DNA of 28,459 bases from the NCBI GenBank assembly GCA_040226215.1, contig JAVKFF010000053.1, forward strand, positions 1 through 28,459. The letters run 5' to 3'. The translations under genes and the position numbers were made by a program. This DNA comes from JAVKFF01 sp040226215. GTDB lineage: Bacteria; Pseudomonadota; Alphaproteobacteria; DSM-16000; Inquilinaceae. Below, in pieces: positions 17,794-26,535 of this stretch (its first letter is position 1; each line of letters opens with the position of its first letter). The notes under the pieces were generated by a model, which saw nothing but the letters and a program-made list of their open reading frames with translations, had not been told where the DNA came from and searched no databases.

Positions 17794-18869
17794 TGGCCGG
17801 CACCCGCCCTCCCGGTAACGCCGAAGCGTGGTGGCCGGCGCTCGCGCTGGTGCTCCTTCTCGTCGCGATCACCGTGCTGGTCGGCCTGGCGAGCCCCTCA
17901 CTGCAGCGCGTGGCGACGGAGATGCTGATCCGTGTCGTCATCGTCGTGGGCGCCTACATCTTCATCGGCAATTCCGGCGTGCTGTCGTTCGGTCATGTGG
18001 GCTTCATGGCGGTCGGCGCCTATGTGACGGCGTGGCTGACCATTCCGGTTGCCCAGAAGCCCTTTATCCTGCCCGACTTGCCCGCGTTCCTGGCGCTCAC
18101 CGAACTGCCGGTGTTCCCAGCGTCGCTTGCCGCCGGGGCCGCGGCGGCGCTGGTGGCGCTGTTCTTCGGAATACCGCTGATGCGCCTGTCCGGCATCGCG
18201 GCCAGTATCGGAACCTTCGCGATGCTGGTGATTATCCAGAGCGTCTTTTCGCACTGGGACGAGATGACCGGCGGCGCCAGTTCGCTGTTCGGCTTGCCGA
18301 CCTACACCACGCGCTGGGTGGCCCTCGGCTGGGCCGTCGCCACGATCGCGGCCGCCTTCGCTTACCAACGCACGCGCTCGGGTTTTCGCCTCAGGAGTTC
18401 GCGGGAAGATCCGGTCGCCGCCGCCAGCTTCGGTGTCAGCATCACTCGCGAGCGGCTCGTCGCCTTCGTCATCAGCGCCTTCTTCGTGGGCATCGGCGGT
18501 GTTCTGCAGGCGCACTTCCTAGGCATCGTCGTCGCCGACAGCTTCTTCCTGGCCTCCACCTTCCTGGTCATCGCCATGCTGGTCGTCGGCGGCATCGGCA
18601 GCGCCTCGGGCGCGGTGATCGGCGTCATCGTGGTCACGGTGCTGGGGGAAGTCCTGCGGCGGGCTGAGGGCGGCATCGACCTGGGCGTGGTGGCGCTTCC
18701 AGCCCGGCCCGGCCTGCGGGAAGTCGGTCTCGCAGTGGCGCTGCTCGTCATTCTGATCTTTCGGCCGAGAGGCCTCATGGGCGGGTTCGAGATACCCGTG
18801 CCATCCGTTCTCGGGCGCGCCCGCGGCAGGCGGGACGCCCGCATTCCAACGTCGGAGTCAGGTAAATGA
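17793..18869 (+). CDS. livM: Branched-chain-type ABC permease LivM
   Basis: A 358-residue membrane permease with about nine hydrophobic segments. The family motifs are SGVLSFGHVGFMAVGAY early in the protein and MLVVGGIGSASGAVIGV near the C-terminus, with a final IFRPRGLMGG. The ATG at 17793 overlaps the livH stop; the longer open frame upstream lies inside livH. The C-terminal tail after about residue 330 is basic and probably cytoplasmic. Its stop overlaps the hyuA start in ATGA, which ties transport directly to the hydantoinase genes. Confidence 0.93.
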   Translation: MAGTRPPGNAEAWWPALALVLLLVAITVLVGLASPSLQRVATEMLIRVVIVVGAYIFIGNSGVLSFGHVGFMAVGAYVTAWLTIPVAQKPFILPDLPAFLALTELPVFPASLAAGAAAALVALFFGIPLMRLSGIAASIGTFAMLVIIQSVFSHWDEMTGGASSLFGLPTYTTRWVALGWAVATIAAAFAYQRTRSGFRLRSSREDPVAAASFGVSITRERLVAFVISAFFVGIGGVLQAHFLGIVVADSFFLASTFLVIAMLVVGGIGSASGAVIGVIVVTVLGEVLRRAEGGIDLGVVALPARPGLREVGLAVALLVILIFRPRGLMGGFEIPVPSVLGRARGRRDARIPTSESGK

Positions 18870-20941
18870 AGCTCATAGGTGTGGATGTCGGCGGCACCTT
18901 CACCGATCTCGTCTACACGGATACGGACGAGCATCGCACGCAGATCCACAAGGTCGCGACGACGCCGGAGGATCCCTCGATCGGCGTCATCACAGGTATC
19001 GAGGAACTCTGTCGCGCCCATGCGATCGAGCCCGGCGAGATCGACCACGTCTACCATTCGACCACCATCGCCACCAACGCCGTGCTCGAATATCGCGGGG
19101 CGCGCACCGGCGTCATCACCTCGCAGGGCTATCGCGACATCCTGCATATCGGCCGCCACCAGCGGCCGCAGCACTACTCAATCATGCAGGAAATCCCCTG
19201 GCAGGACCGGCCGCTGGCGCGCCGCCGGTTCCGCCGCACCGTGCCCGAGCGGCTGATCCCGCCGCTCGGCGAGGTGCTCGTTCCGCTGGACGAGGACGCG
19301 GTGCGCCACGTCGCACGCCAGTTTCGCGACGAAGGTGTGGAATCCATCGCGATCTGCTTCCTGTTTTCCTACCTCAACCCGGCGCACGAGAACCGGGCCC
19401 GGGACATCGTCCAGGAGGAGTATCCGGAGGCCTTCGTCACCACCTCGGCTACGGTGTCGCCGCAGTTCCGGGAGTTCGAGCGCTTCACGACTGCGGCGAT
19501 GAACGCCTTCATCGGTCCGAAGGTCCGCTACTATGTCGACCAGCTGGATCACCGGCTGCGTGAAGGCGGGCTCAAGGCCGACCTGCACATCATGCGCTCG
19601 AATGGCGGTATCGCGACGCCTGAACAGGTGGTCGACACGCCGGTGCTGACGCTGCTCTCCGGTCCGGCGGCGGGCGTGCTCGGTGGCGCCTGGGCGGGCG
19701 CGCTATCCGATCGCCATCGTCTGATTACCTTCGATGTCGGCGGCACCAGCGCCGATATCGGCGTGGTGGTCGACGGCCGGCTTGGCGAGGCCAGCGCCCG
19801 CGACACCTGGATCGCCGGCTACCCGGTGATGGTGCCGATGATCGACATTCACACGATCGGCGCCGGCGGCGGCTCGATCGCCCATATCGACCCCGGCGGC
19901 GCCTTCCGCGTCGGCCCGCAGAGCGCGGGGTCAAGGCCGGGTCCGGCCGCCTATGGCCGCGGTGGAACCGAGCCGACGGTGACCGACGCCAACGTGGTGC
20001 TGGGCCGGCTCGACGCCGGCAATTTCCTCGGCGGCGCGATGAGCCTCGACGCCGACGCCTCGCACGCGGTGATCGGCGAACTCGCCGGCAGGCTCGGGCT
20101 CGCCAAGCTCGAGGCGGCGGAGGGCGTGATCACCATTCTCAACGCGAACATGGCCAACGCGATCCGCTCGCGCACCGTGCAGAAGGGCATCGATCCGCGC
20201 GAGTTCGCGCTCGTCGCCTTCGGCGGCGCGGGCCCGCTGCACGGCGCCGAGGTCGCCGCGATGCTGGCGATACCCGAGGTGATCGTGCCGCCGCATCCTG
20301 GCATCACCTCGGCCGTCGGCATGCTCACCACGGAGCTGAAATACGACACCATCAAGACGGCCTTCCAGGTATCGAGTGAGCTCGATCTCGACCGCATGAA
20401 CGCCGACTTCGCGGGCATGGAGGCTGAGATCCTGCGCCAGTTCGAGACCGACGGGGTCGCGGAAGGCGAGGTCGATTTCGCCCGCTTCCTCGACCTGCGC
20501 TATGTCGGCCAGGGCTACGAGCTGCGCATCCCTGTCAGTGTCGGCGCCATCGCGCGAGCGACGATCGAAGAGACACTCGCGGCCTTTCATCGCCAGCACG
20601 AGGCGGAATACGGCCACGCCTTCCCGGACACGCCGATCGAGATCGTCAATCTGCGCACCATCGGCACCTCGCCGACCCCGCAGATCGAGAAGCCCGTGGT
20701 CAACCAGGGCGGCTCGCTTGAGGCGGCTCTGGTCAAGGTCGACCGCACGGTGTTCCGCGGCGATGACGGCCTCGTCGATCACGAGACGCGCTTCTACCGC
20801 CGGGACCGGCTGCCGCTCGACCAGCCGGTCGCAGGGCCGGCGATCATCCTGCAGACAGACAGCACCACGGTCGTGCCGCCCGGCTGGACATTCGTCGCCG
20901 ACCGGCACGGCAATCTCATCCTGACCTCCGGGGGACGCTGA
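18866..20941 (+). CDS. hyuA: Hydantoinase/oxoprolinase family protein, subunit A (HyuA)
   Basis: A 691-residue HyuA-type subunit with an ASKHA-like ATPase fold. Motifs are GVDVGGTFTDLV (5-16), HSTTIATNAVLEYRGARTG, LLSGPAAGVLGGA, FDVGGTSADIGVV (about 290-302), GAGGGSIAHID, SAGSRPGPAAYGRGG, and AFGGAGPLHGAEV with PHPGITSAVGML. With HyuB it performs ATP-dependent opening of a cyclic amide (hydantoin, N-methylhydantoin or 5-oxoproline in known members). All ATP-site motifs appear intact and the length is normal. Overlaps on both sides (ATGA with livM, TGATG with hyuB) show tight coupling. The presence of a carbamoylase gene favours a hydantoin-type ring over 5-oxoproline. Confidence 0.93.
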   Translation: MKLIGVDVGGTFTDLVYTDTDEHRTQIHKVATTPEDPSIGVITGIEELCRAHAIEPGEIDHVYHSTTIATNAVLEYRGARTGVITSQGYRDILHIGRHQRPQHYSIMQEIPWQDRPLARRRFRRTVPERLIPPLGEVLVPLDEDAVRHVARQFRDEGVESIAICFLFSYLNPAHENRARDIVQEEYPEAFVTTSATVSPQFREFERFTTAAMNAFIGPKVRYYVDQLDHRLREGGLKADLHIMRSNGGIATPEQVVDTPVLTLLSGPAAGVLGGAWAGALSDRHRLITFDVGGTSADIGVVVDGRLGEASARDTWIAGYPVMVPMIDIHTIGAGGGSIAHIDPGGAFRVGPQSAGSRPGPAAYGRGGTEPTVTDANVVLGRLDAGNFLGGAMSLDADASHAVIGELAGRLGLAKLEAAEGVITILNANMANAIRSRTVQKGIDPREFALVAFGGAGPLHGAEVAAMLAIPEVIVPPHPGITSAVGMLTTELKYDTIKTAFQVSSELDLDRMNADFAGMEAEILRQFETDGVAEGEVDFARFLDLRYVGQGYELRIPVSVGAIARATIEETLAAFHRQHEAEYGHAFPDTPIEIVNLRTIGTSPTPQIEKPVVNQGGSLEAALVKVDRTVFRGDDGLVDHETRFYRRDRLPLDQPVAGPAIILQTDSTTVVPPGWTFVADRHGNLILTSGGR

Positions 20942-22725
20942 TGGCCACCGCACCTGCCAGTTCGAACGAGATCGATCCCGTCACCGCCAGCGTCATCCAC
21001 GGGGCGCTGGAGAGCATCGCCATCGAGATGGGCTTCAAGCTGATGCGGATGTCCTATTCCAGCATCATCCGGGAGTCGGAGGATTTCGGCGCCGCCCTCA
21101 TCGACGCCGAAGGCCGGCAGCTCTCGGAGGCCAAACAGAGCACGCCCCTGCAGTCAGGACCCATACCGGGTTACATCCGCGGCATCTGGCGCCAGCTCGA
21201 GGCGCGCGGTGAGACCATCGAGCCGGGCGACGTGATCATGCACAACGACGCCTATGCCGGGGCCAGCCACGGTCCCGACGTCGCCTTCGTGGTCCCCGCC
21301 TTCCAGGAGGGCCGCATTGTCGGTTATGCCGCGACCACGGCGCACCATCTCGACATCGGTGCGCACACGCCGGGCAGCGGCGGCATCGTCGACGCCATCG
21401 ACACCTATGCCGAGGGCCTGCAGTTCCAGGCGATCAAGGTCTACGAGAAGGGCCGGCCGAACCATCAGGTCTGGAACATGCTGCGGTCCAACATACGCCT
21501 GCCGGACCTGGTGGTCGGCGACATGGAGGCGCAGATCGCCGCCGCTCGCATCGGCGCTGAAGCCTATCTCGGCGTCATCGAGCGCTACGGGCTGGCCACC
21601 GTCGAGGCGGCGGGCAACGCGCTCTACGACAGTTCGGAGCGGCGCATGCGGGCGGCCATCGCCGCCCTGCCGGACGGCGACTATAGCGCCACCACGCATA
21701 TCGACGGCTTCCTCGACGATCCCGATCCGCGGCGGCGCGACTTGGCGATCAAGGTGACGATCAAGGTGCGGGGCGACGAGATGACCGTCGACCTGACAGG
21801 CACCGCCGACCAGGTGCCCGACCGCCCGATCAACATGCCGCTCGAAGGCACGGTCGACTGCGCCGTCTGGCTGTCGTTGAGATCTGTCCTGCTCGACTCG
21901 GCCGTGCACGGGGAGATCCAGCAGAACTCAGGGCTGACGCGGCCGATCCACATCGTGGCGCCGGAAGGGTCGCTTGCCAATCCGACGTTTCCGGCCCCGG
22001 TCATCGCCCGCTTCTGCCCAGGCATCGAGCTGTCAAATGCGATCGTCCAGGCGCTCAGCCAGGTGGTGCCGGAGCAGGTTTGCGGCGGCTGCGCCAACGG
22101 CGGCGGCATGATCTTCACCGGTTCCGGCAAGAACGGTATGTGGGTGCATGTCGACCTGTTCTCCGGCAGCTATGGCGGACGATACGGCCGCGACGGCATG
22201 GACGCGGTCGACGTGCTCTATGCCAACACCCGCAACAATCCGATCGAGGATATCGAGTCGCACGTGCCGCTGCGGATCATGCGCTACGAGCTGCGCGAGA
22301 ACGTAGCAGCACCCGGCAAGTGGCGCGGCGGTGTCGGGTCGATCAAGGAGACCCTGTTCCTCGAGGACGGCGGCGCCTCGGTCGAGAGCGAGGGGCACAA
22401 ATACCCGCCGGCGGGACTGTTCGGGGGCTCGGCGGGCAGGACGTCATCGCTGCTTCACATCAAGGCGGACGGCAGCCGCGTCGACCTGCCCTCGAAGGTG
22501 CCCTACCGGGGCTTCAAGGCCGGCGATCGGCTGGTGGCGACCCGCGGATGCGGCGGCGGATACGGCAAGGCCCTTGATCGGAATCCAGCCGACGTGCTCG
22601 ACGATGTGCTCGACGAGTATATCAGTGCCGAGCAGGCGCTAGCCGACTACGGCGTGGTGATCACCGACAAGCTGATGGTCGACGGCGCGGCGACGGCCGC
22701 CGAGCGCCAACGCCGGGCCGGCTAA
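20941..22725 (+). CDS. hyuB: Hydantoinase/oxoprolinase family protein, subunit B (HyuB)
   Basis: A 594-residue HyuB subunit (PF02538 family), full length. Typical segments are DPVTASVIHGALESIAIEMG (12-31), SEDFGAALIDAEGRQLSEA, HNDAYAGASHGPDVAFVVPA, TTAHHLDIGAHTPGS, NMPLEGTVDC, and RWRGGVGS-like KWRGGVGSIKE followed by PPAGLFGGSAG. The HNDxY and HHxDxG residues fit the metal and substrate-site pattern of the family. It partners HyuA; the single-base overlap of stop and start suggests equal amounts of both subunits. Confidence 0.93.
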   Translation: MATAPASSNEIDPVTASVIHGALESIAIEMGFKLMRMSYSSIIRESEDFGAALIDAEGRQLSEAKQSTPLQSGPIPGYIRGIWRQLEARGETIEPGDVIMHNDAYAGASHGPDVAFVVPAFQEGRIVGYAATTAHHLDIGAHTPGSGGIVDAIDTYAEGLQFQAIKVYEKGRPNHQVWNMLRSNIRLPDLVVGDMEAQIAAARIGAEAYLGVIERYGLATVEAAGNALYDSSERRMRAAIAALPDGDYSATTHIDGFLDDPDPRRRDLAIKVTIKVRGDEMTVDLTGTADQVPDRPINMPLEGTVDCAVWLSLRSVLLDSAVHGEIQQNSGLTRPIHIVAPEGSLANPTFPAPVIARFCPGIELSNAIVQALSQVVPEQVCGGCANGGGMIFTGSGKNGMWVHVDLFSGSYGGRYGRDGMDAVDVLYANTRNNPIEDIESHVPLRIMRYELRENVAAPGKWRGGVGSIKETLFLEDGGASVESEGHKYPPAGLFGGSAGRTSSLLHIKADGSRVDLPSKVPYRGFKAGDRLVATRGCGGGYGKALDRNPADVLDDVLDEYISAEQALADYGVVITDKLMVDGAATAAERQRRAG

Positions 22726-22753
22726 TGCAGGACATGACCCAGGGAGATTCGAG

Positions 22754-23695
22754 ATGAGTCGCATCATCACACTCGCTTCCGGCCAGCTTGGGCCGATCGC
22801 CCGCGACGAGGGACGTCAGTCCGTGGTCCGCCGCCTGCTCGACATGATGCGGCAGGCCCATGGCATGGGAGCGCAAGTCATTGTGTTCCCAGAGCTGGCG
22901 CTGACAACGTTTTTCCCGCGCTGGTATTTCGAGGACGAGGCGGAGCTCGACAGCTTCTACGAGACGGAGATGCCCAGCGAGGCGACCCGGCCTCTCTTCG
23001 AGGAGTCGGAGAAGCTGGGCATGGGCTTCTATCTCGGCTACGCGGAGTTGGAGGGCCCGCCGGGGGCACGCAAGCGCTTCAACACGGCAATCCTCGTCGA
23101 CCGCGGCCGGATCATCGGCAAATACCGCAAGATCCACCTGCCGGGGCATGCCGACTTCCGTCCGCAATACCCCTTCCAGCACCTCGAGAAGGCCTATTTC
23201 GACGTGGGCGATCTGGGCTTCGGCGCCTGGGAGGCCTTCGGCGGCGTCGCGGGCATGTGCATCTGCAACGACCGGCGCTGGCCGGAGACCTACCGCATGC
23301 TGGGTCTGCAGGGCGCGGAAATGATCTTCCTCGGCTACAACACGCCGACCCACATTCCGTGGGAGCCGATCTACGATCACCTGACGAGCTTCCACAACCA
23401 CCTGTCGATGCAGGCGGGCGCCTACCAGAACAGCGCCTTCGTCGTGGGTACGGCCAAGGGCGGCGTCGAGGAGGGCAGCGATCTTCTCGCGTCGTCCTGC
23501 ATCATCGCGCCCTCGGGCGAGATCATCGCCCTGGCCACGACGCGTGATGACGAGGTCATCGCGGCGCGCTGCGATCTCGATCTCAGCCGCCACAACAAGG
23601 AGCACATGTTCAACTTCGCGCAGCATCGGCAGATCGGGCATTACGGGCTGATCACCTCGACCGCCGGATCCGTCGCGCCGCGGCAGCCGCTCTGA
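22754..23695 (+). CDS. hyuC: N-carbamoyl-D-amino-acid hydrolase (D-carbamoylase), nitrilase superfamily
   Basis: A 313-residue nitrilase-superfamily amidase, very like the Agrobacterium D-carbamoylase in length and in long shared stretches: FPELALTTFFPRW, DSFYETEMP, KYRKIHLPGH, FQHLEKAYF, CNDRRWPE, GYNTPTH, DHLTSFHNHLSMQAG. The catalytic triad is intact as Glu47, Lys126 and Cys171, within one residue of the characterised enzyme's numbering. It releases CO2 and ammonia from an N-carbamoyl-D-amino acid. A GGGAGA site precedes the ATG. It takes the slot that the L-specific HyuC peptidase-type enzyme occupies in classical hyuABC clusters, so this operon appears committed to the D enantiomer. Confidence 0.93.
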   Translation: MSRIITLASGQLGPIARDEGRQSVVRRLLDMMRQAHGMGAQVIVFPELALTTFFPRWYFEDEAELDSFYETEMPSEATRPLFEESEKLGMGFYLGYAELEGPPGARKRFNTAILVDRGRIIGKYRKIHLPGHADFRPQYPFQHLEKAYFDVGDLGFGAWEAFGGVAGMCICNDRRWPETYRMLGLQGAEMIFLGYNTPTHIPWEPIYDHLTSFHNHLSMQAGAYQNSAFVVGTAKGGVEEGSDLLASSCIIAPSGEIIALATTRDDEVIAARCDLDLSRHNKEHMFNFAQHRQIGHYGLITSTAGSVAPRQPL

Positions 23696-23726
23696 CCGAC
23701 AGCCTGCCTAGGGGACTGCGCGCGGG

Positions 23727-24989
23727 ATGAAAGTCTTGATCCTTGGTGCCGGCGTCATCGGCATCACCACTGCCTACTACCTGGCGCGCGACGGCGTTGA
23801 GGTCCACGTCATCGACCGCCAGGCCGAGCCGGCCGCGGAGACCAGCCACGCCAATGGCGGGGTCTTGCACACCAGCGAGGCGGAGCCCTGGTCCAGGCCC
23901 GGGGCGCCTTGGCAGATGCTGCGGTGGATCGGCCGCACCGACGCGCCGATGCTGCTCCGGCTCTCCGCACTGCCGTTCATGTGGCGCTGGGGGTTGGCGT
24001 TCGCCGCGCGCAGCAACACACGCGACTACCGAACCGCGACGCGCGCCAACCTGCGTCTGTCCGTCTACACCCTCACTTTGATCAAGCAGCTCAGGGAGGA
24101 ACTCGGTCTCGACTACGATCAGTCCAGCCTGGGCTCGATGAAGATCTACTCCGACCGCCGCGCCTTCGACCTGATGAGTGCCGAGGCGGAGGCGATGCGC
24201 GATTTCGGCATGGATTTCGAGGCGATCGATCCCGACCGGGCGGTGGCGATCGAGCCGGCACTTGCCTCGGCGCGCGACACCATGGTGGGGGCGCTGCACT
24301 ACCCGCCCGACGAAGCCGGGGACTGTGCCAAGTTCACCCAGGCGCTGGCCGCGATCTGCGAGGGCCTGGGCGTCACTTTCCACTATGGCCGCGCCGTCCG
24401 GCGGCTGCATCGTGAAGGCAGTCGGATCACCGCGGTGGAGACCGACCGGGGGCAGCTCACCGGCGATGCCGTGGTGGTGGCGCTGGGCAGCTACAGCCCG
24501 GCGATCGCGCGGCCTCTGGGCATCCGCCTGCCGATATACCCGGTAAAGGGGGTCACGGTGACGGTGCCGGCCGCGCCCTGGCCGGACGGCCCGCGCATGC
24601 CGATCATCGACGACAGGCGCCTGTTCGGCATCAATCGGCTGGGTGACCGCTACCGCTGTCCCGGAACGGTGGAGATCGCCAGATACGATGCCCGACCCGA
24701 TCCCCGCCGCTGCGAGGCGCTGGTGCGCAACGTGATCGACGTGTTTCCGGGCTTCGCCAAATGCTACGATCGCGACACCGCCAGCTTCTGGGCCGGCCTC
24801 CGTCCGATGACCCCGTCGGGCAACCCCTATCTGGGGCGCACGGGCTACGACAATCTCTACTTGAACACAGGGCATGGCCACCTCGGCTGGACCATGTCCT
24901 GCGGCTCGGCGAAGGTCGTCGCCGATTGCGTTCTCGGCCGACAACCGGAGATCGACCTCGGTGGGCTAACGCTTGTCGATCATACATGA
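23727..24989 (+). CDS. dadA: DadA-like D-amino-acid dehydrogenase (FAD)
   Basis: A 420-residue flavoprotein of the DAO family, the size of DadA. The FAD motif LGAGVIGITTAYYLA is at 6-20, followed by the ETSHANGG segment (38-45) in place of DadA's ETSFANAG. The C-terminal signature WAGLRPMTPSG (355-365) and LNTGHGHLGWTMSCGSA (379-395) are strongly DadA-like. It oxidises D-amino acids to 2-imino acids and passes electrons to the respiratory chain. As the last gene of the rightward operon it should use the product of the D-carbamoylase. The imino product would then be hydrolysed by the divergently encoded RidA. A sarcosine-type or other secondary-amine substrate is a less likely alternative. Confidence 0.88.
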   Translation: MKVLILGAGVIGITTAYYLARDGVEVHVIDRQAEPAAETSHANGGVLHTSEAEPWSRPGAPWQMLRWIGRTDAPMLLRLSALPFMWRWGLAFAARSNTRDYRTATRANLRLSVYTLTLIKQLREELGLDYDQSSLGSMKIYSDRRAFDLMSAEAEAMRDFGMDFEAIDPDRAVAIEPALASARDTMVGALHYPPDEAGDCAKFTQALAAICEGLGVTFHYGRAVRRLHREGSRITAVETDRGQLTGDAVVVALGSYSPAIARPLGIRLPIYPVKGVTVTVPAAPWPDGPRMPIIDDRRLFGINRLGDRYRCPGTVEIARYDARPDPRRCEALVRNVIDVFPGFAKCYDRDTASFWAGLRPMTPSGNPYLGRTGYDNLYLNTGHGHLGWTMSCGSAKVVADCVLGRQPEIDLGGLTLVDHT

Positions 24990-25036
24990 GTTAGTTAAGT
25001 GCTCGCGACCAGACACCATGACGGGCAGGCAGCAGG

Positions 25037-25720
25037 ATGAATCGAGTGCGGGGGAGTGCCTTGAGCGACGCAGCCGCTGGTCGGACGCAGAGTCTCGGAC
25101 GGAAACTGAGCGAGATTCGCCGACAACGCGGCTGGACGCTCAAGCAGGTCGCGAACCGGAGCGGAATGGCGGTCTCCACGCTGTCGAAGGTGGAGAACCA
25201 CAAGATCTCCCTGACCTATGACAACCTGATCAAGCTGGCGCAGGGACTGGAGGTCGATGTCAGCGAACTGTTCTCCGAGACGCCGGCGCTGCTGACCAGC
25301 AATCGCCGATCGATCGCGCGGATGAGTGATGCCGGCCTGCTCGCCACCAAGAACTACGATTACTACTATCTCTGCCGCGAGTTGAAGAACAAGAAGATGA
25401 TCCCGATCGTTTCGGTGCTGAAGGCCCACTCGATCGAGGAATTCGGCGACATGATCAGCCACTCGGGCGAAGAGTTCATCTTCGTCATCTCTGGCTCAAT
25501 CGAGGTCCATACCGAGTGCTATGAGCCGCTCGCCTTGTCCGAGGGCGAGGGCATCTACATCGACTCAACCATGCCGCACGCCTATATCGGCACGAGCGAG
25601 AAAGAGGCCGTTGTGCTCGGAATGTGCAGTTCCCCGGAAACGGCGGAACCGGCCGCCGAGGCATCTGTCCCGCCGGCCGACGCGGCGCTGCCGATCGCTC
25701 TCGGCCGGCGCGCGGGCTGA
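25037..25720 (+). CDS. XRE-family regulator with C-terminal cupin domain
   Basis: A 227-residue regulator. The N-terminal helix-turn-helix (about 18-76) contains GRKLSEIRRQRGWTLKQVA and GMAVSTLSKVENHKISLTYD. The C-terminal cupin sensor (about 120-197) contains HSGEEFIFVISGSIEVH and MPHAY, with His142, Glu145/146 and His181 as likely metal ligands. XRE-cupin proteins of this kind usually control amine or amino acid catabolism. The start is uncertain: ATG 25037 has a weak AGCAGG site, while a TTG at 25061 has a strong GGGGGAG and would remove eight residues without touching the domain. The last 27 residues are Ala/Pro-rich and probably disordered. It lies 47 bases after dadA and probably regulates this module. 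Confidence 0.92.
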   Translation: MNRVRGSALSDAAAGRTQSLGRKLSEIRRQRGWTLKQVANRSGMAVSTLSKVENHKISLTYDNLIKLAQGLEVDVSELFSETPALLTSNRRSIARMSDAGLLATKNYDYYYLCRELKNKKMIPIVSVLKAHSIEEFGDMISHSGEEFIFVISGSIEVHTECYEPLALSEGEGIYIDSTMPHAYIGTSEKEAVVLGMCSSPETAEPAAEASVPPADAALPIALGRRAG

Positions 25721-25744
25721 CCGGTGGCCGCGTCGCCGTTTACG

Positions 25745-26473
25745 CTAGCTCGTGCGCCGCTCCAGCAGGGCGGCGAGGGGCGCGGACAGTCCCATGCTGT
25801 GCGGCGCCTTGCCGCCGGGCGCCTCCGGCCGGCCGGTGATGCCGAGGCGCAGCAGCGCCTCGCACAGCGCGACGGCACAGCCCACTCCCTCGACCAACGG
25901 CACCGAGGTGCTGGCGCGCAGTCTCTCGGCGCACGCGGCCAGCGGCGGGCCGACGAGGAGCACAGTGCCGGGATCGCTCTCGGCGATCAGCCGGCCGAGC
26001 GCCGCTTCCGCGGCGTCGGCATAGTCGGTGCTGCCAGGTGCAGCTGCGACTTCCCGCATCCCGGCCATCCCATCGGTCGCACCATGACGCGCGGGCAGGG
26101 GCCGCATCAGGTCGGCGAAACCGGGTGCCGGCAGCAGCATCGCATAGCGCGCGCGGCTGAGGCGCAGCGAGGCGAAGGCCGCGTCGGCAAGCGTCATCAC
26201 CGGACAGCCGAAGAGGTCGGCCGCGGCATCCGCGCCATAGTCGCCAAAGGCCGCGATGACGATGGCGTCTGGGGGCGGATCGATCGCCGCCGCGGCATCG
26301 AGCATGGCGTGGACGCCGATTGCCAGCTCCGCCGGCCGCCGCATCAGATCGACGCCGAACCGTCCCGTCGCCCCGATGATCTCGGTGCCGGGCGAGGCGG
26401 ACCGCTCGGCCAGGGCGACGAAGCTCTCGGTCGAGGCCTTGGCGATGTTCGGGTTCACGACGGCAATTCGCAC
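25745..26473 (-). CDS. Asp/Glu/hydantoin racemase family protein lacking both catalytic cysteines
   Basis: A 242-residue protein of the hydantoin racemase fold. It opens with RIAVVNPNIAKAS, where active relatives have R-x-x-N-P-N-x-S/T, and the middle contains AIVIAAFGDYGADAA, aligned with the AIVIACF-x-DPGL catalytic segment. The catalytic Cys is replaced by Ala75. The second site, normally LGCAGM, reads VGPPLA with Pro176 at the cysteine position. It is therefore unlikely to racemise by the two-cysteine mechanism; it may be a different enzyme (decarboxylase-like relatives use one Cys), a binding protein, or decaying. I use the GTG at 26473, which gives the family N-terminus and has AAGGGGCAGGA upstream. 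A longer frame from 26542 adds 23 residues with no similarity. It converges with the XRE-cupin gene. Confidence 0.8.
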   Translation of the reverse strand: MRIAVVNPNIAKASTESFVALAERSASPGTEIIGATGRFGVDLMRRPAELAIGVHAMLDAAAAIDPPPDAIVIAAFGDYGADAAADLFGCPVMTLADAAFASLRLSRARYAMLLPAPGFADLMRPLPARHGATDGMAGMREVAAAPGSTDYADAAEAALGRLIAESDPGTVLLVGPPLAACAERLRASTSVPLVEGVGCAVALCEALLRLGITGRPEAPGGKAPHSMGLSAPLAALLERRTS

Positions 26474-26535
26474 CTTTTCCTGCCCCTTGCTGCGCTCGGT
26501 CGGCGAGGCGCCGAAGTCGGTCTGGGAGGCCGCTG

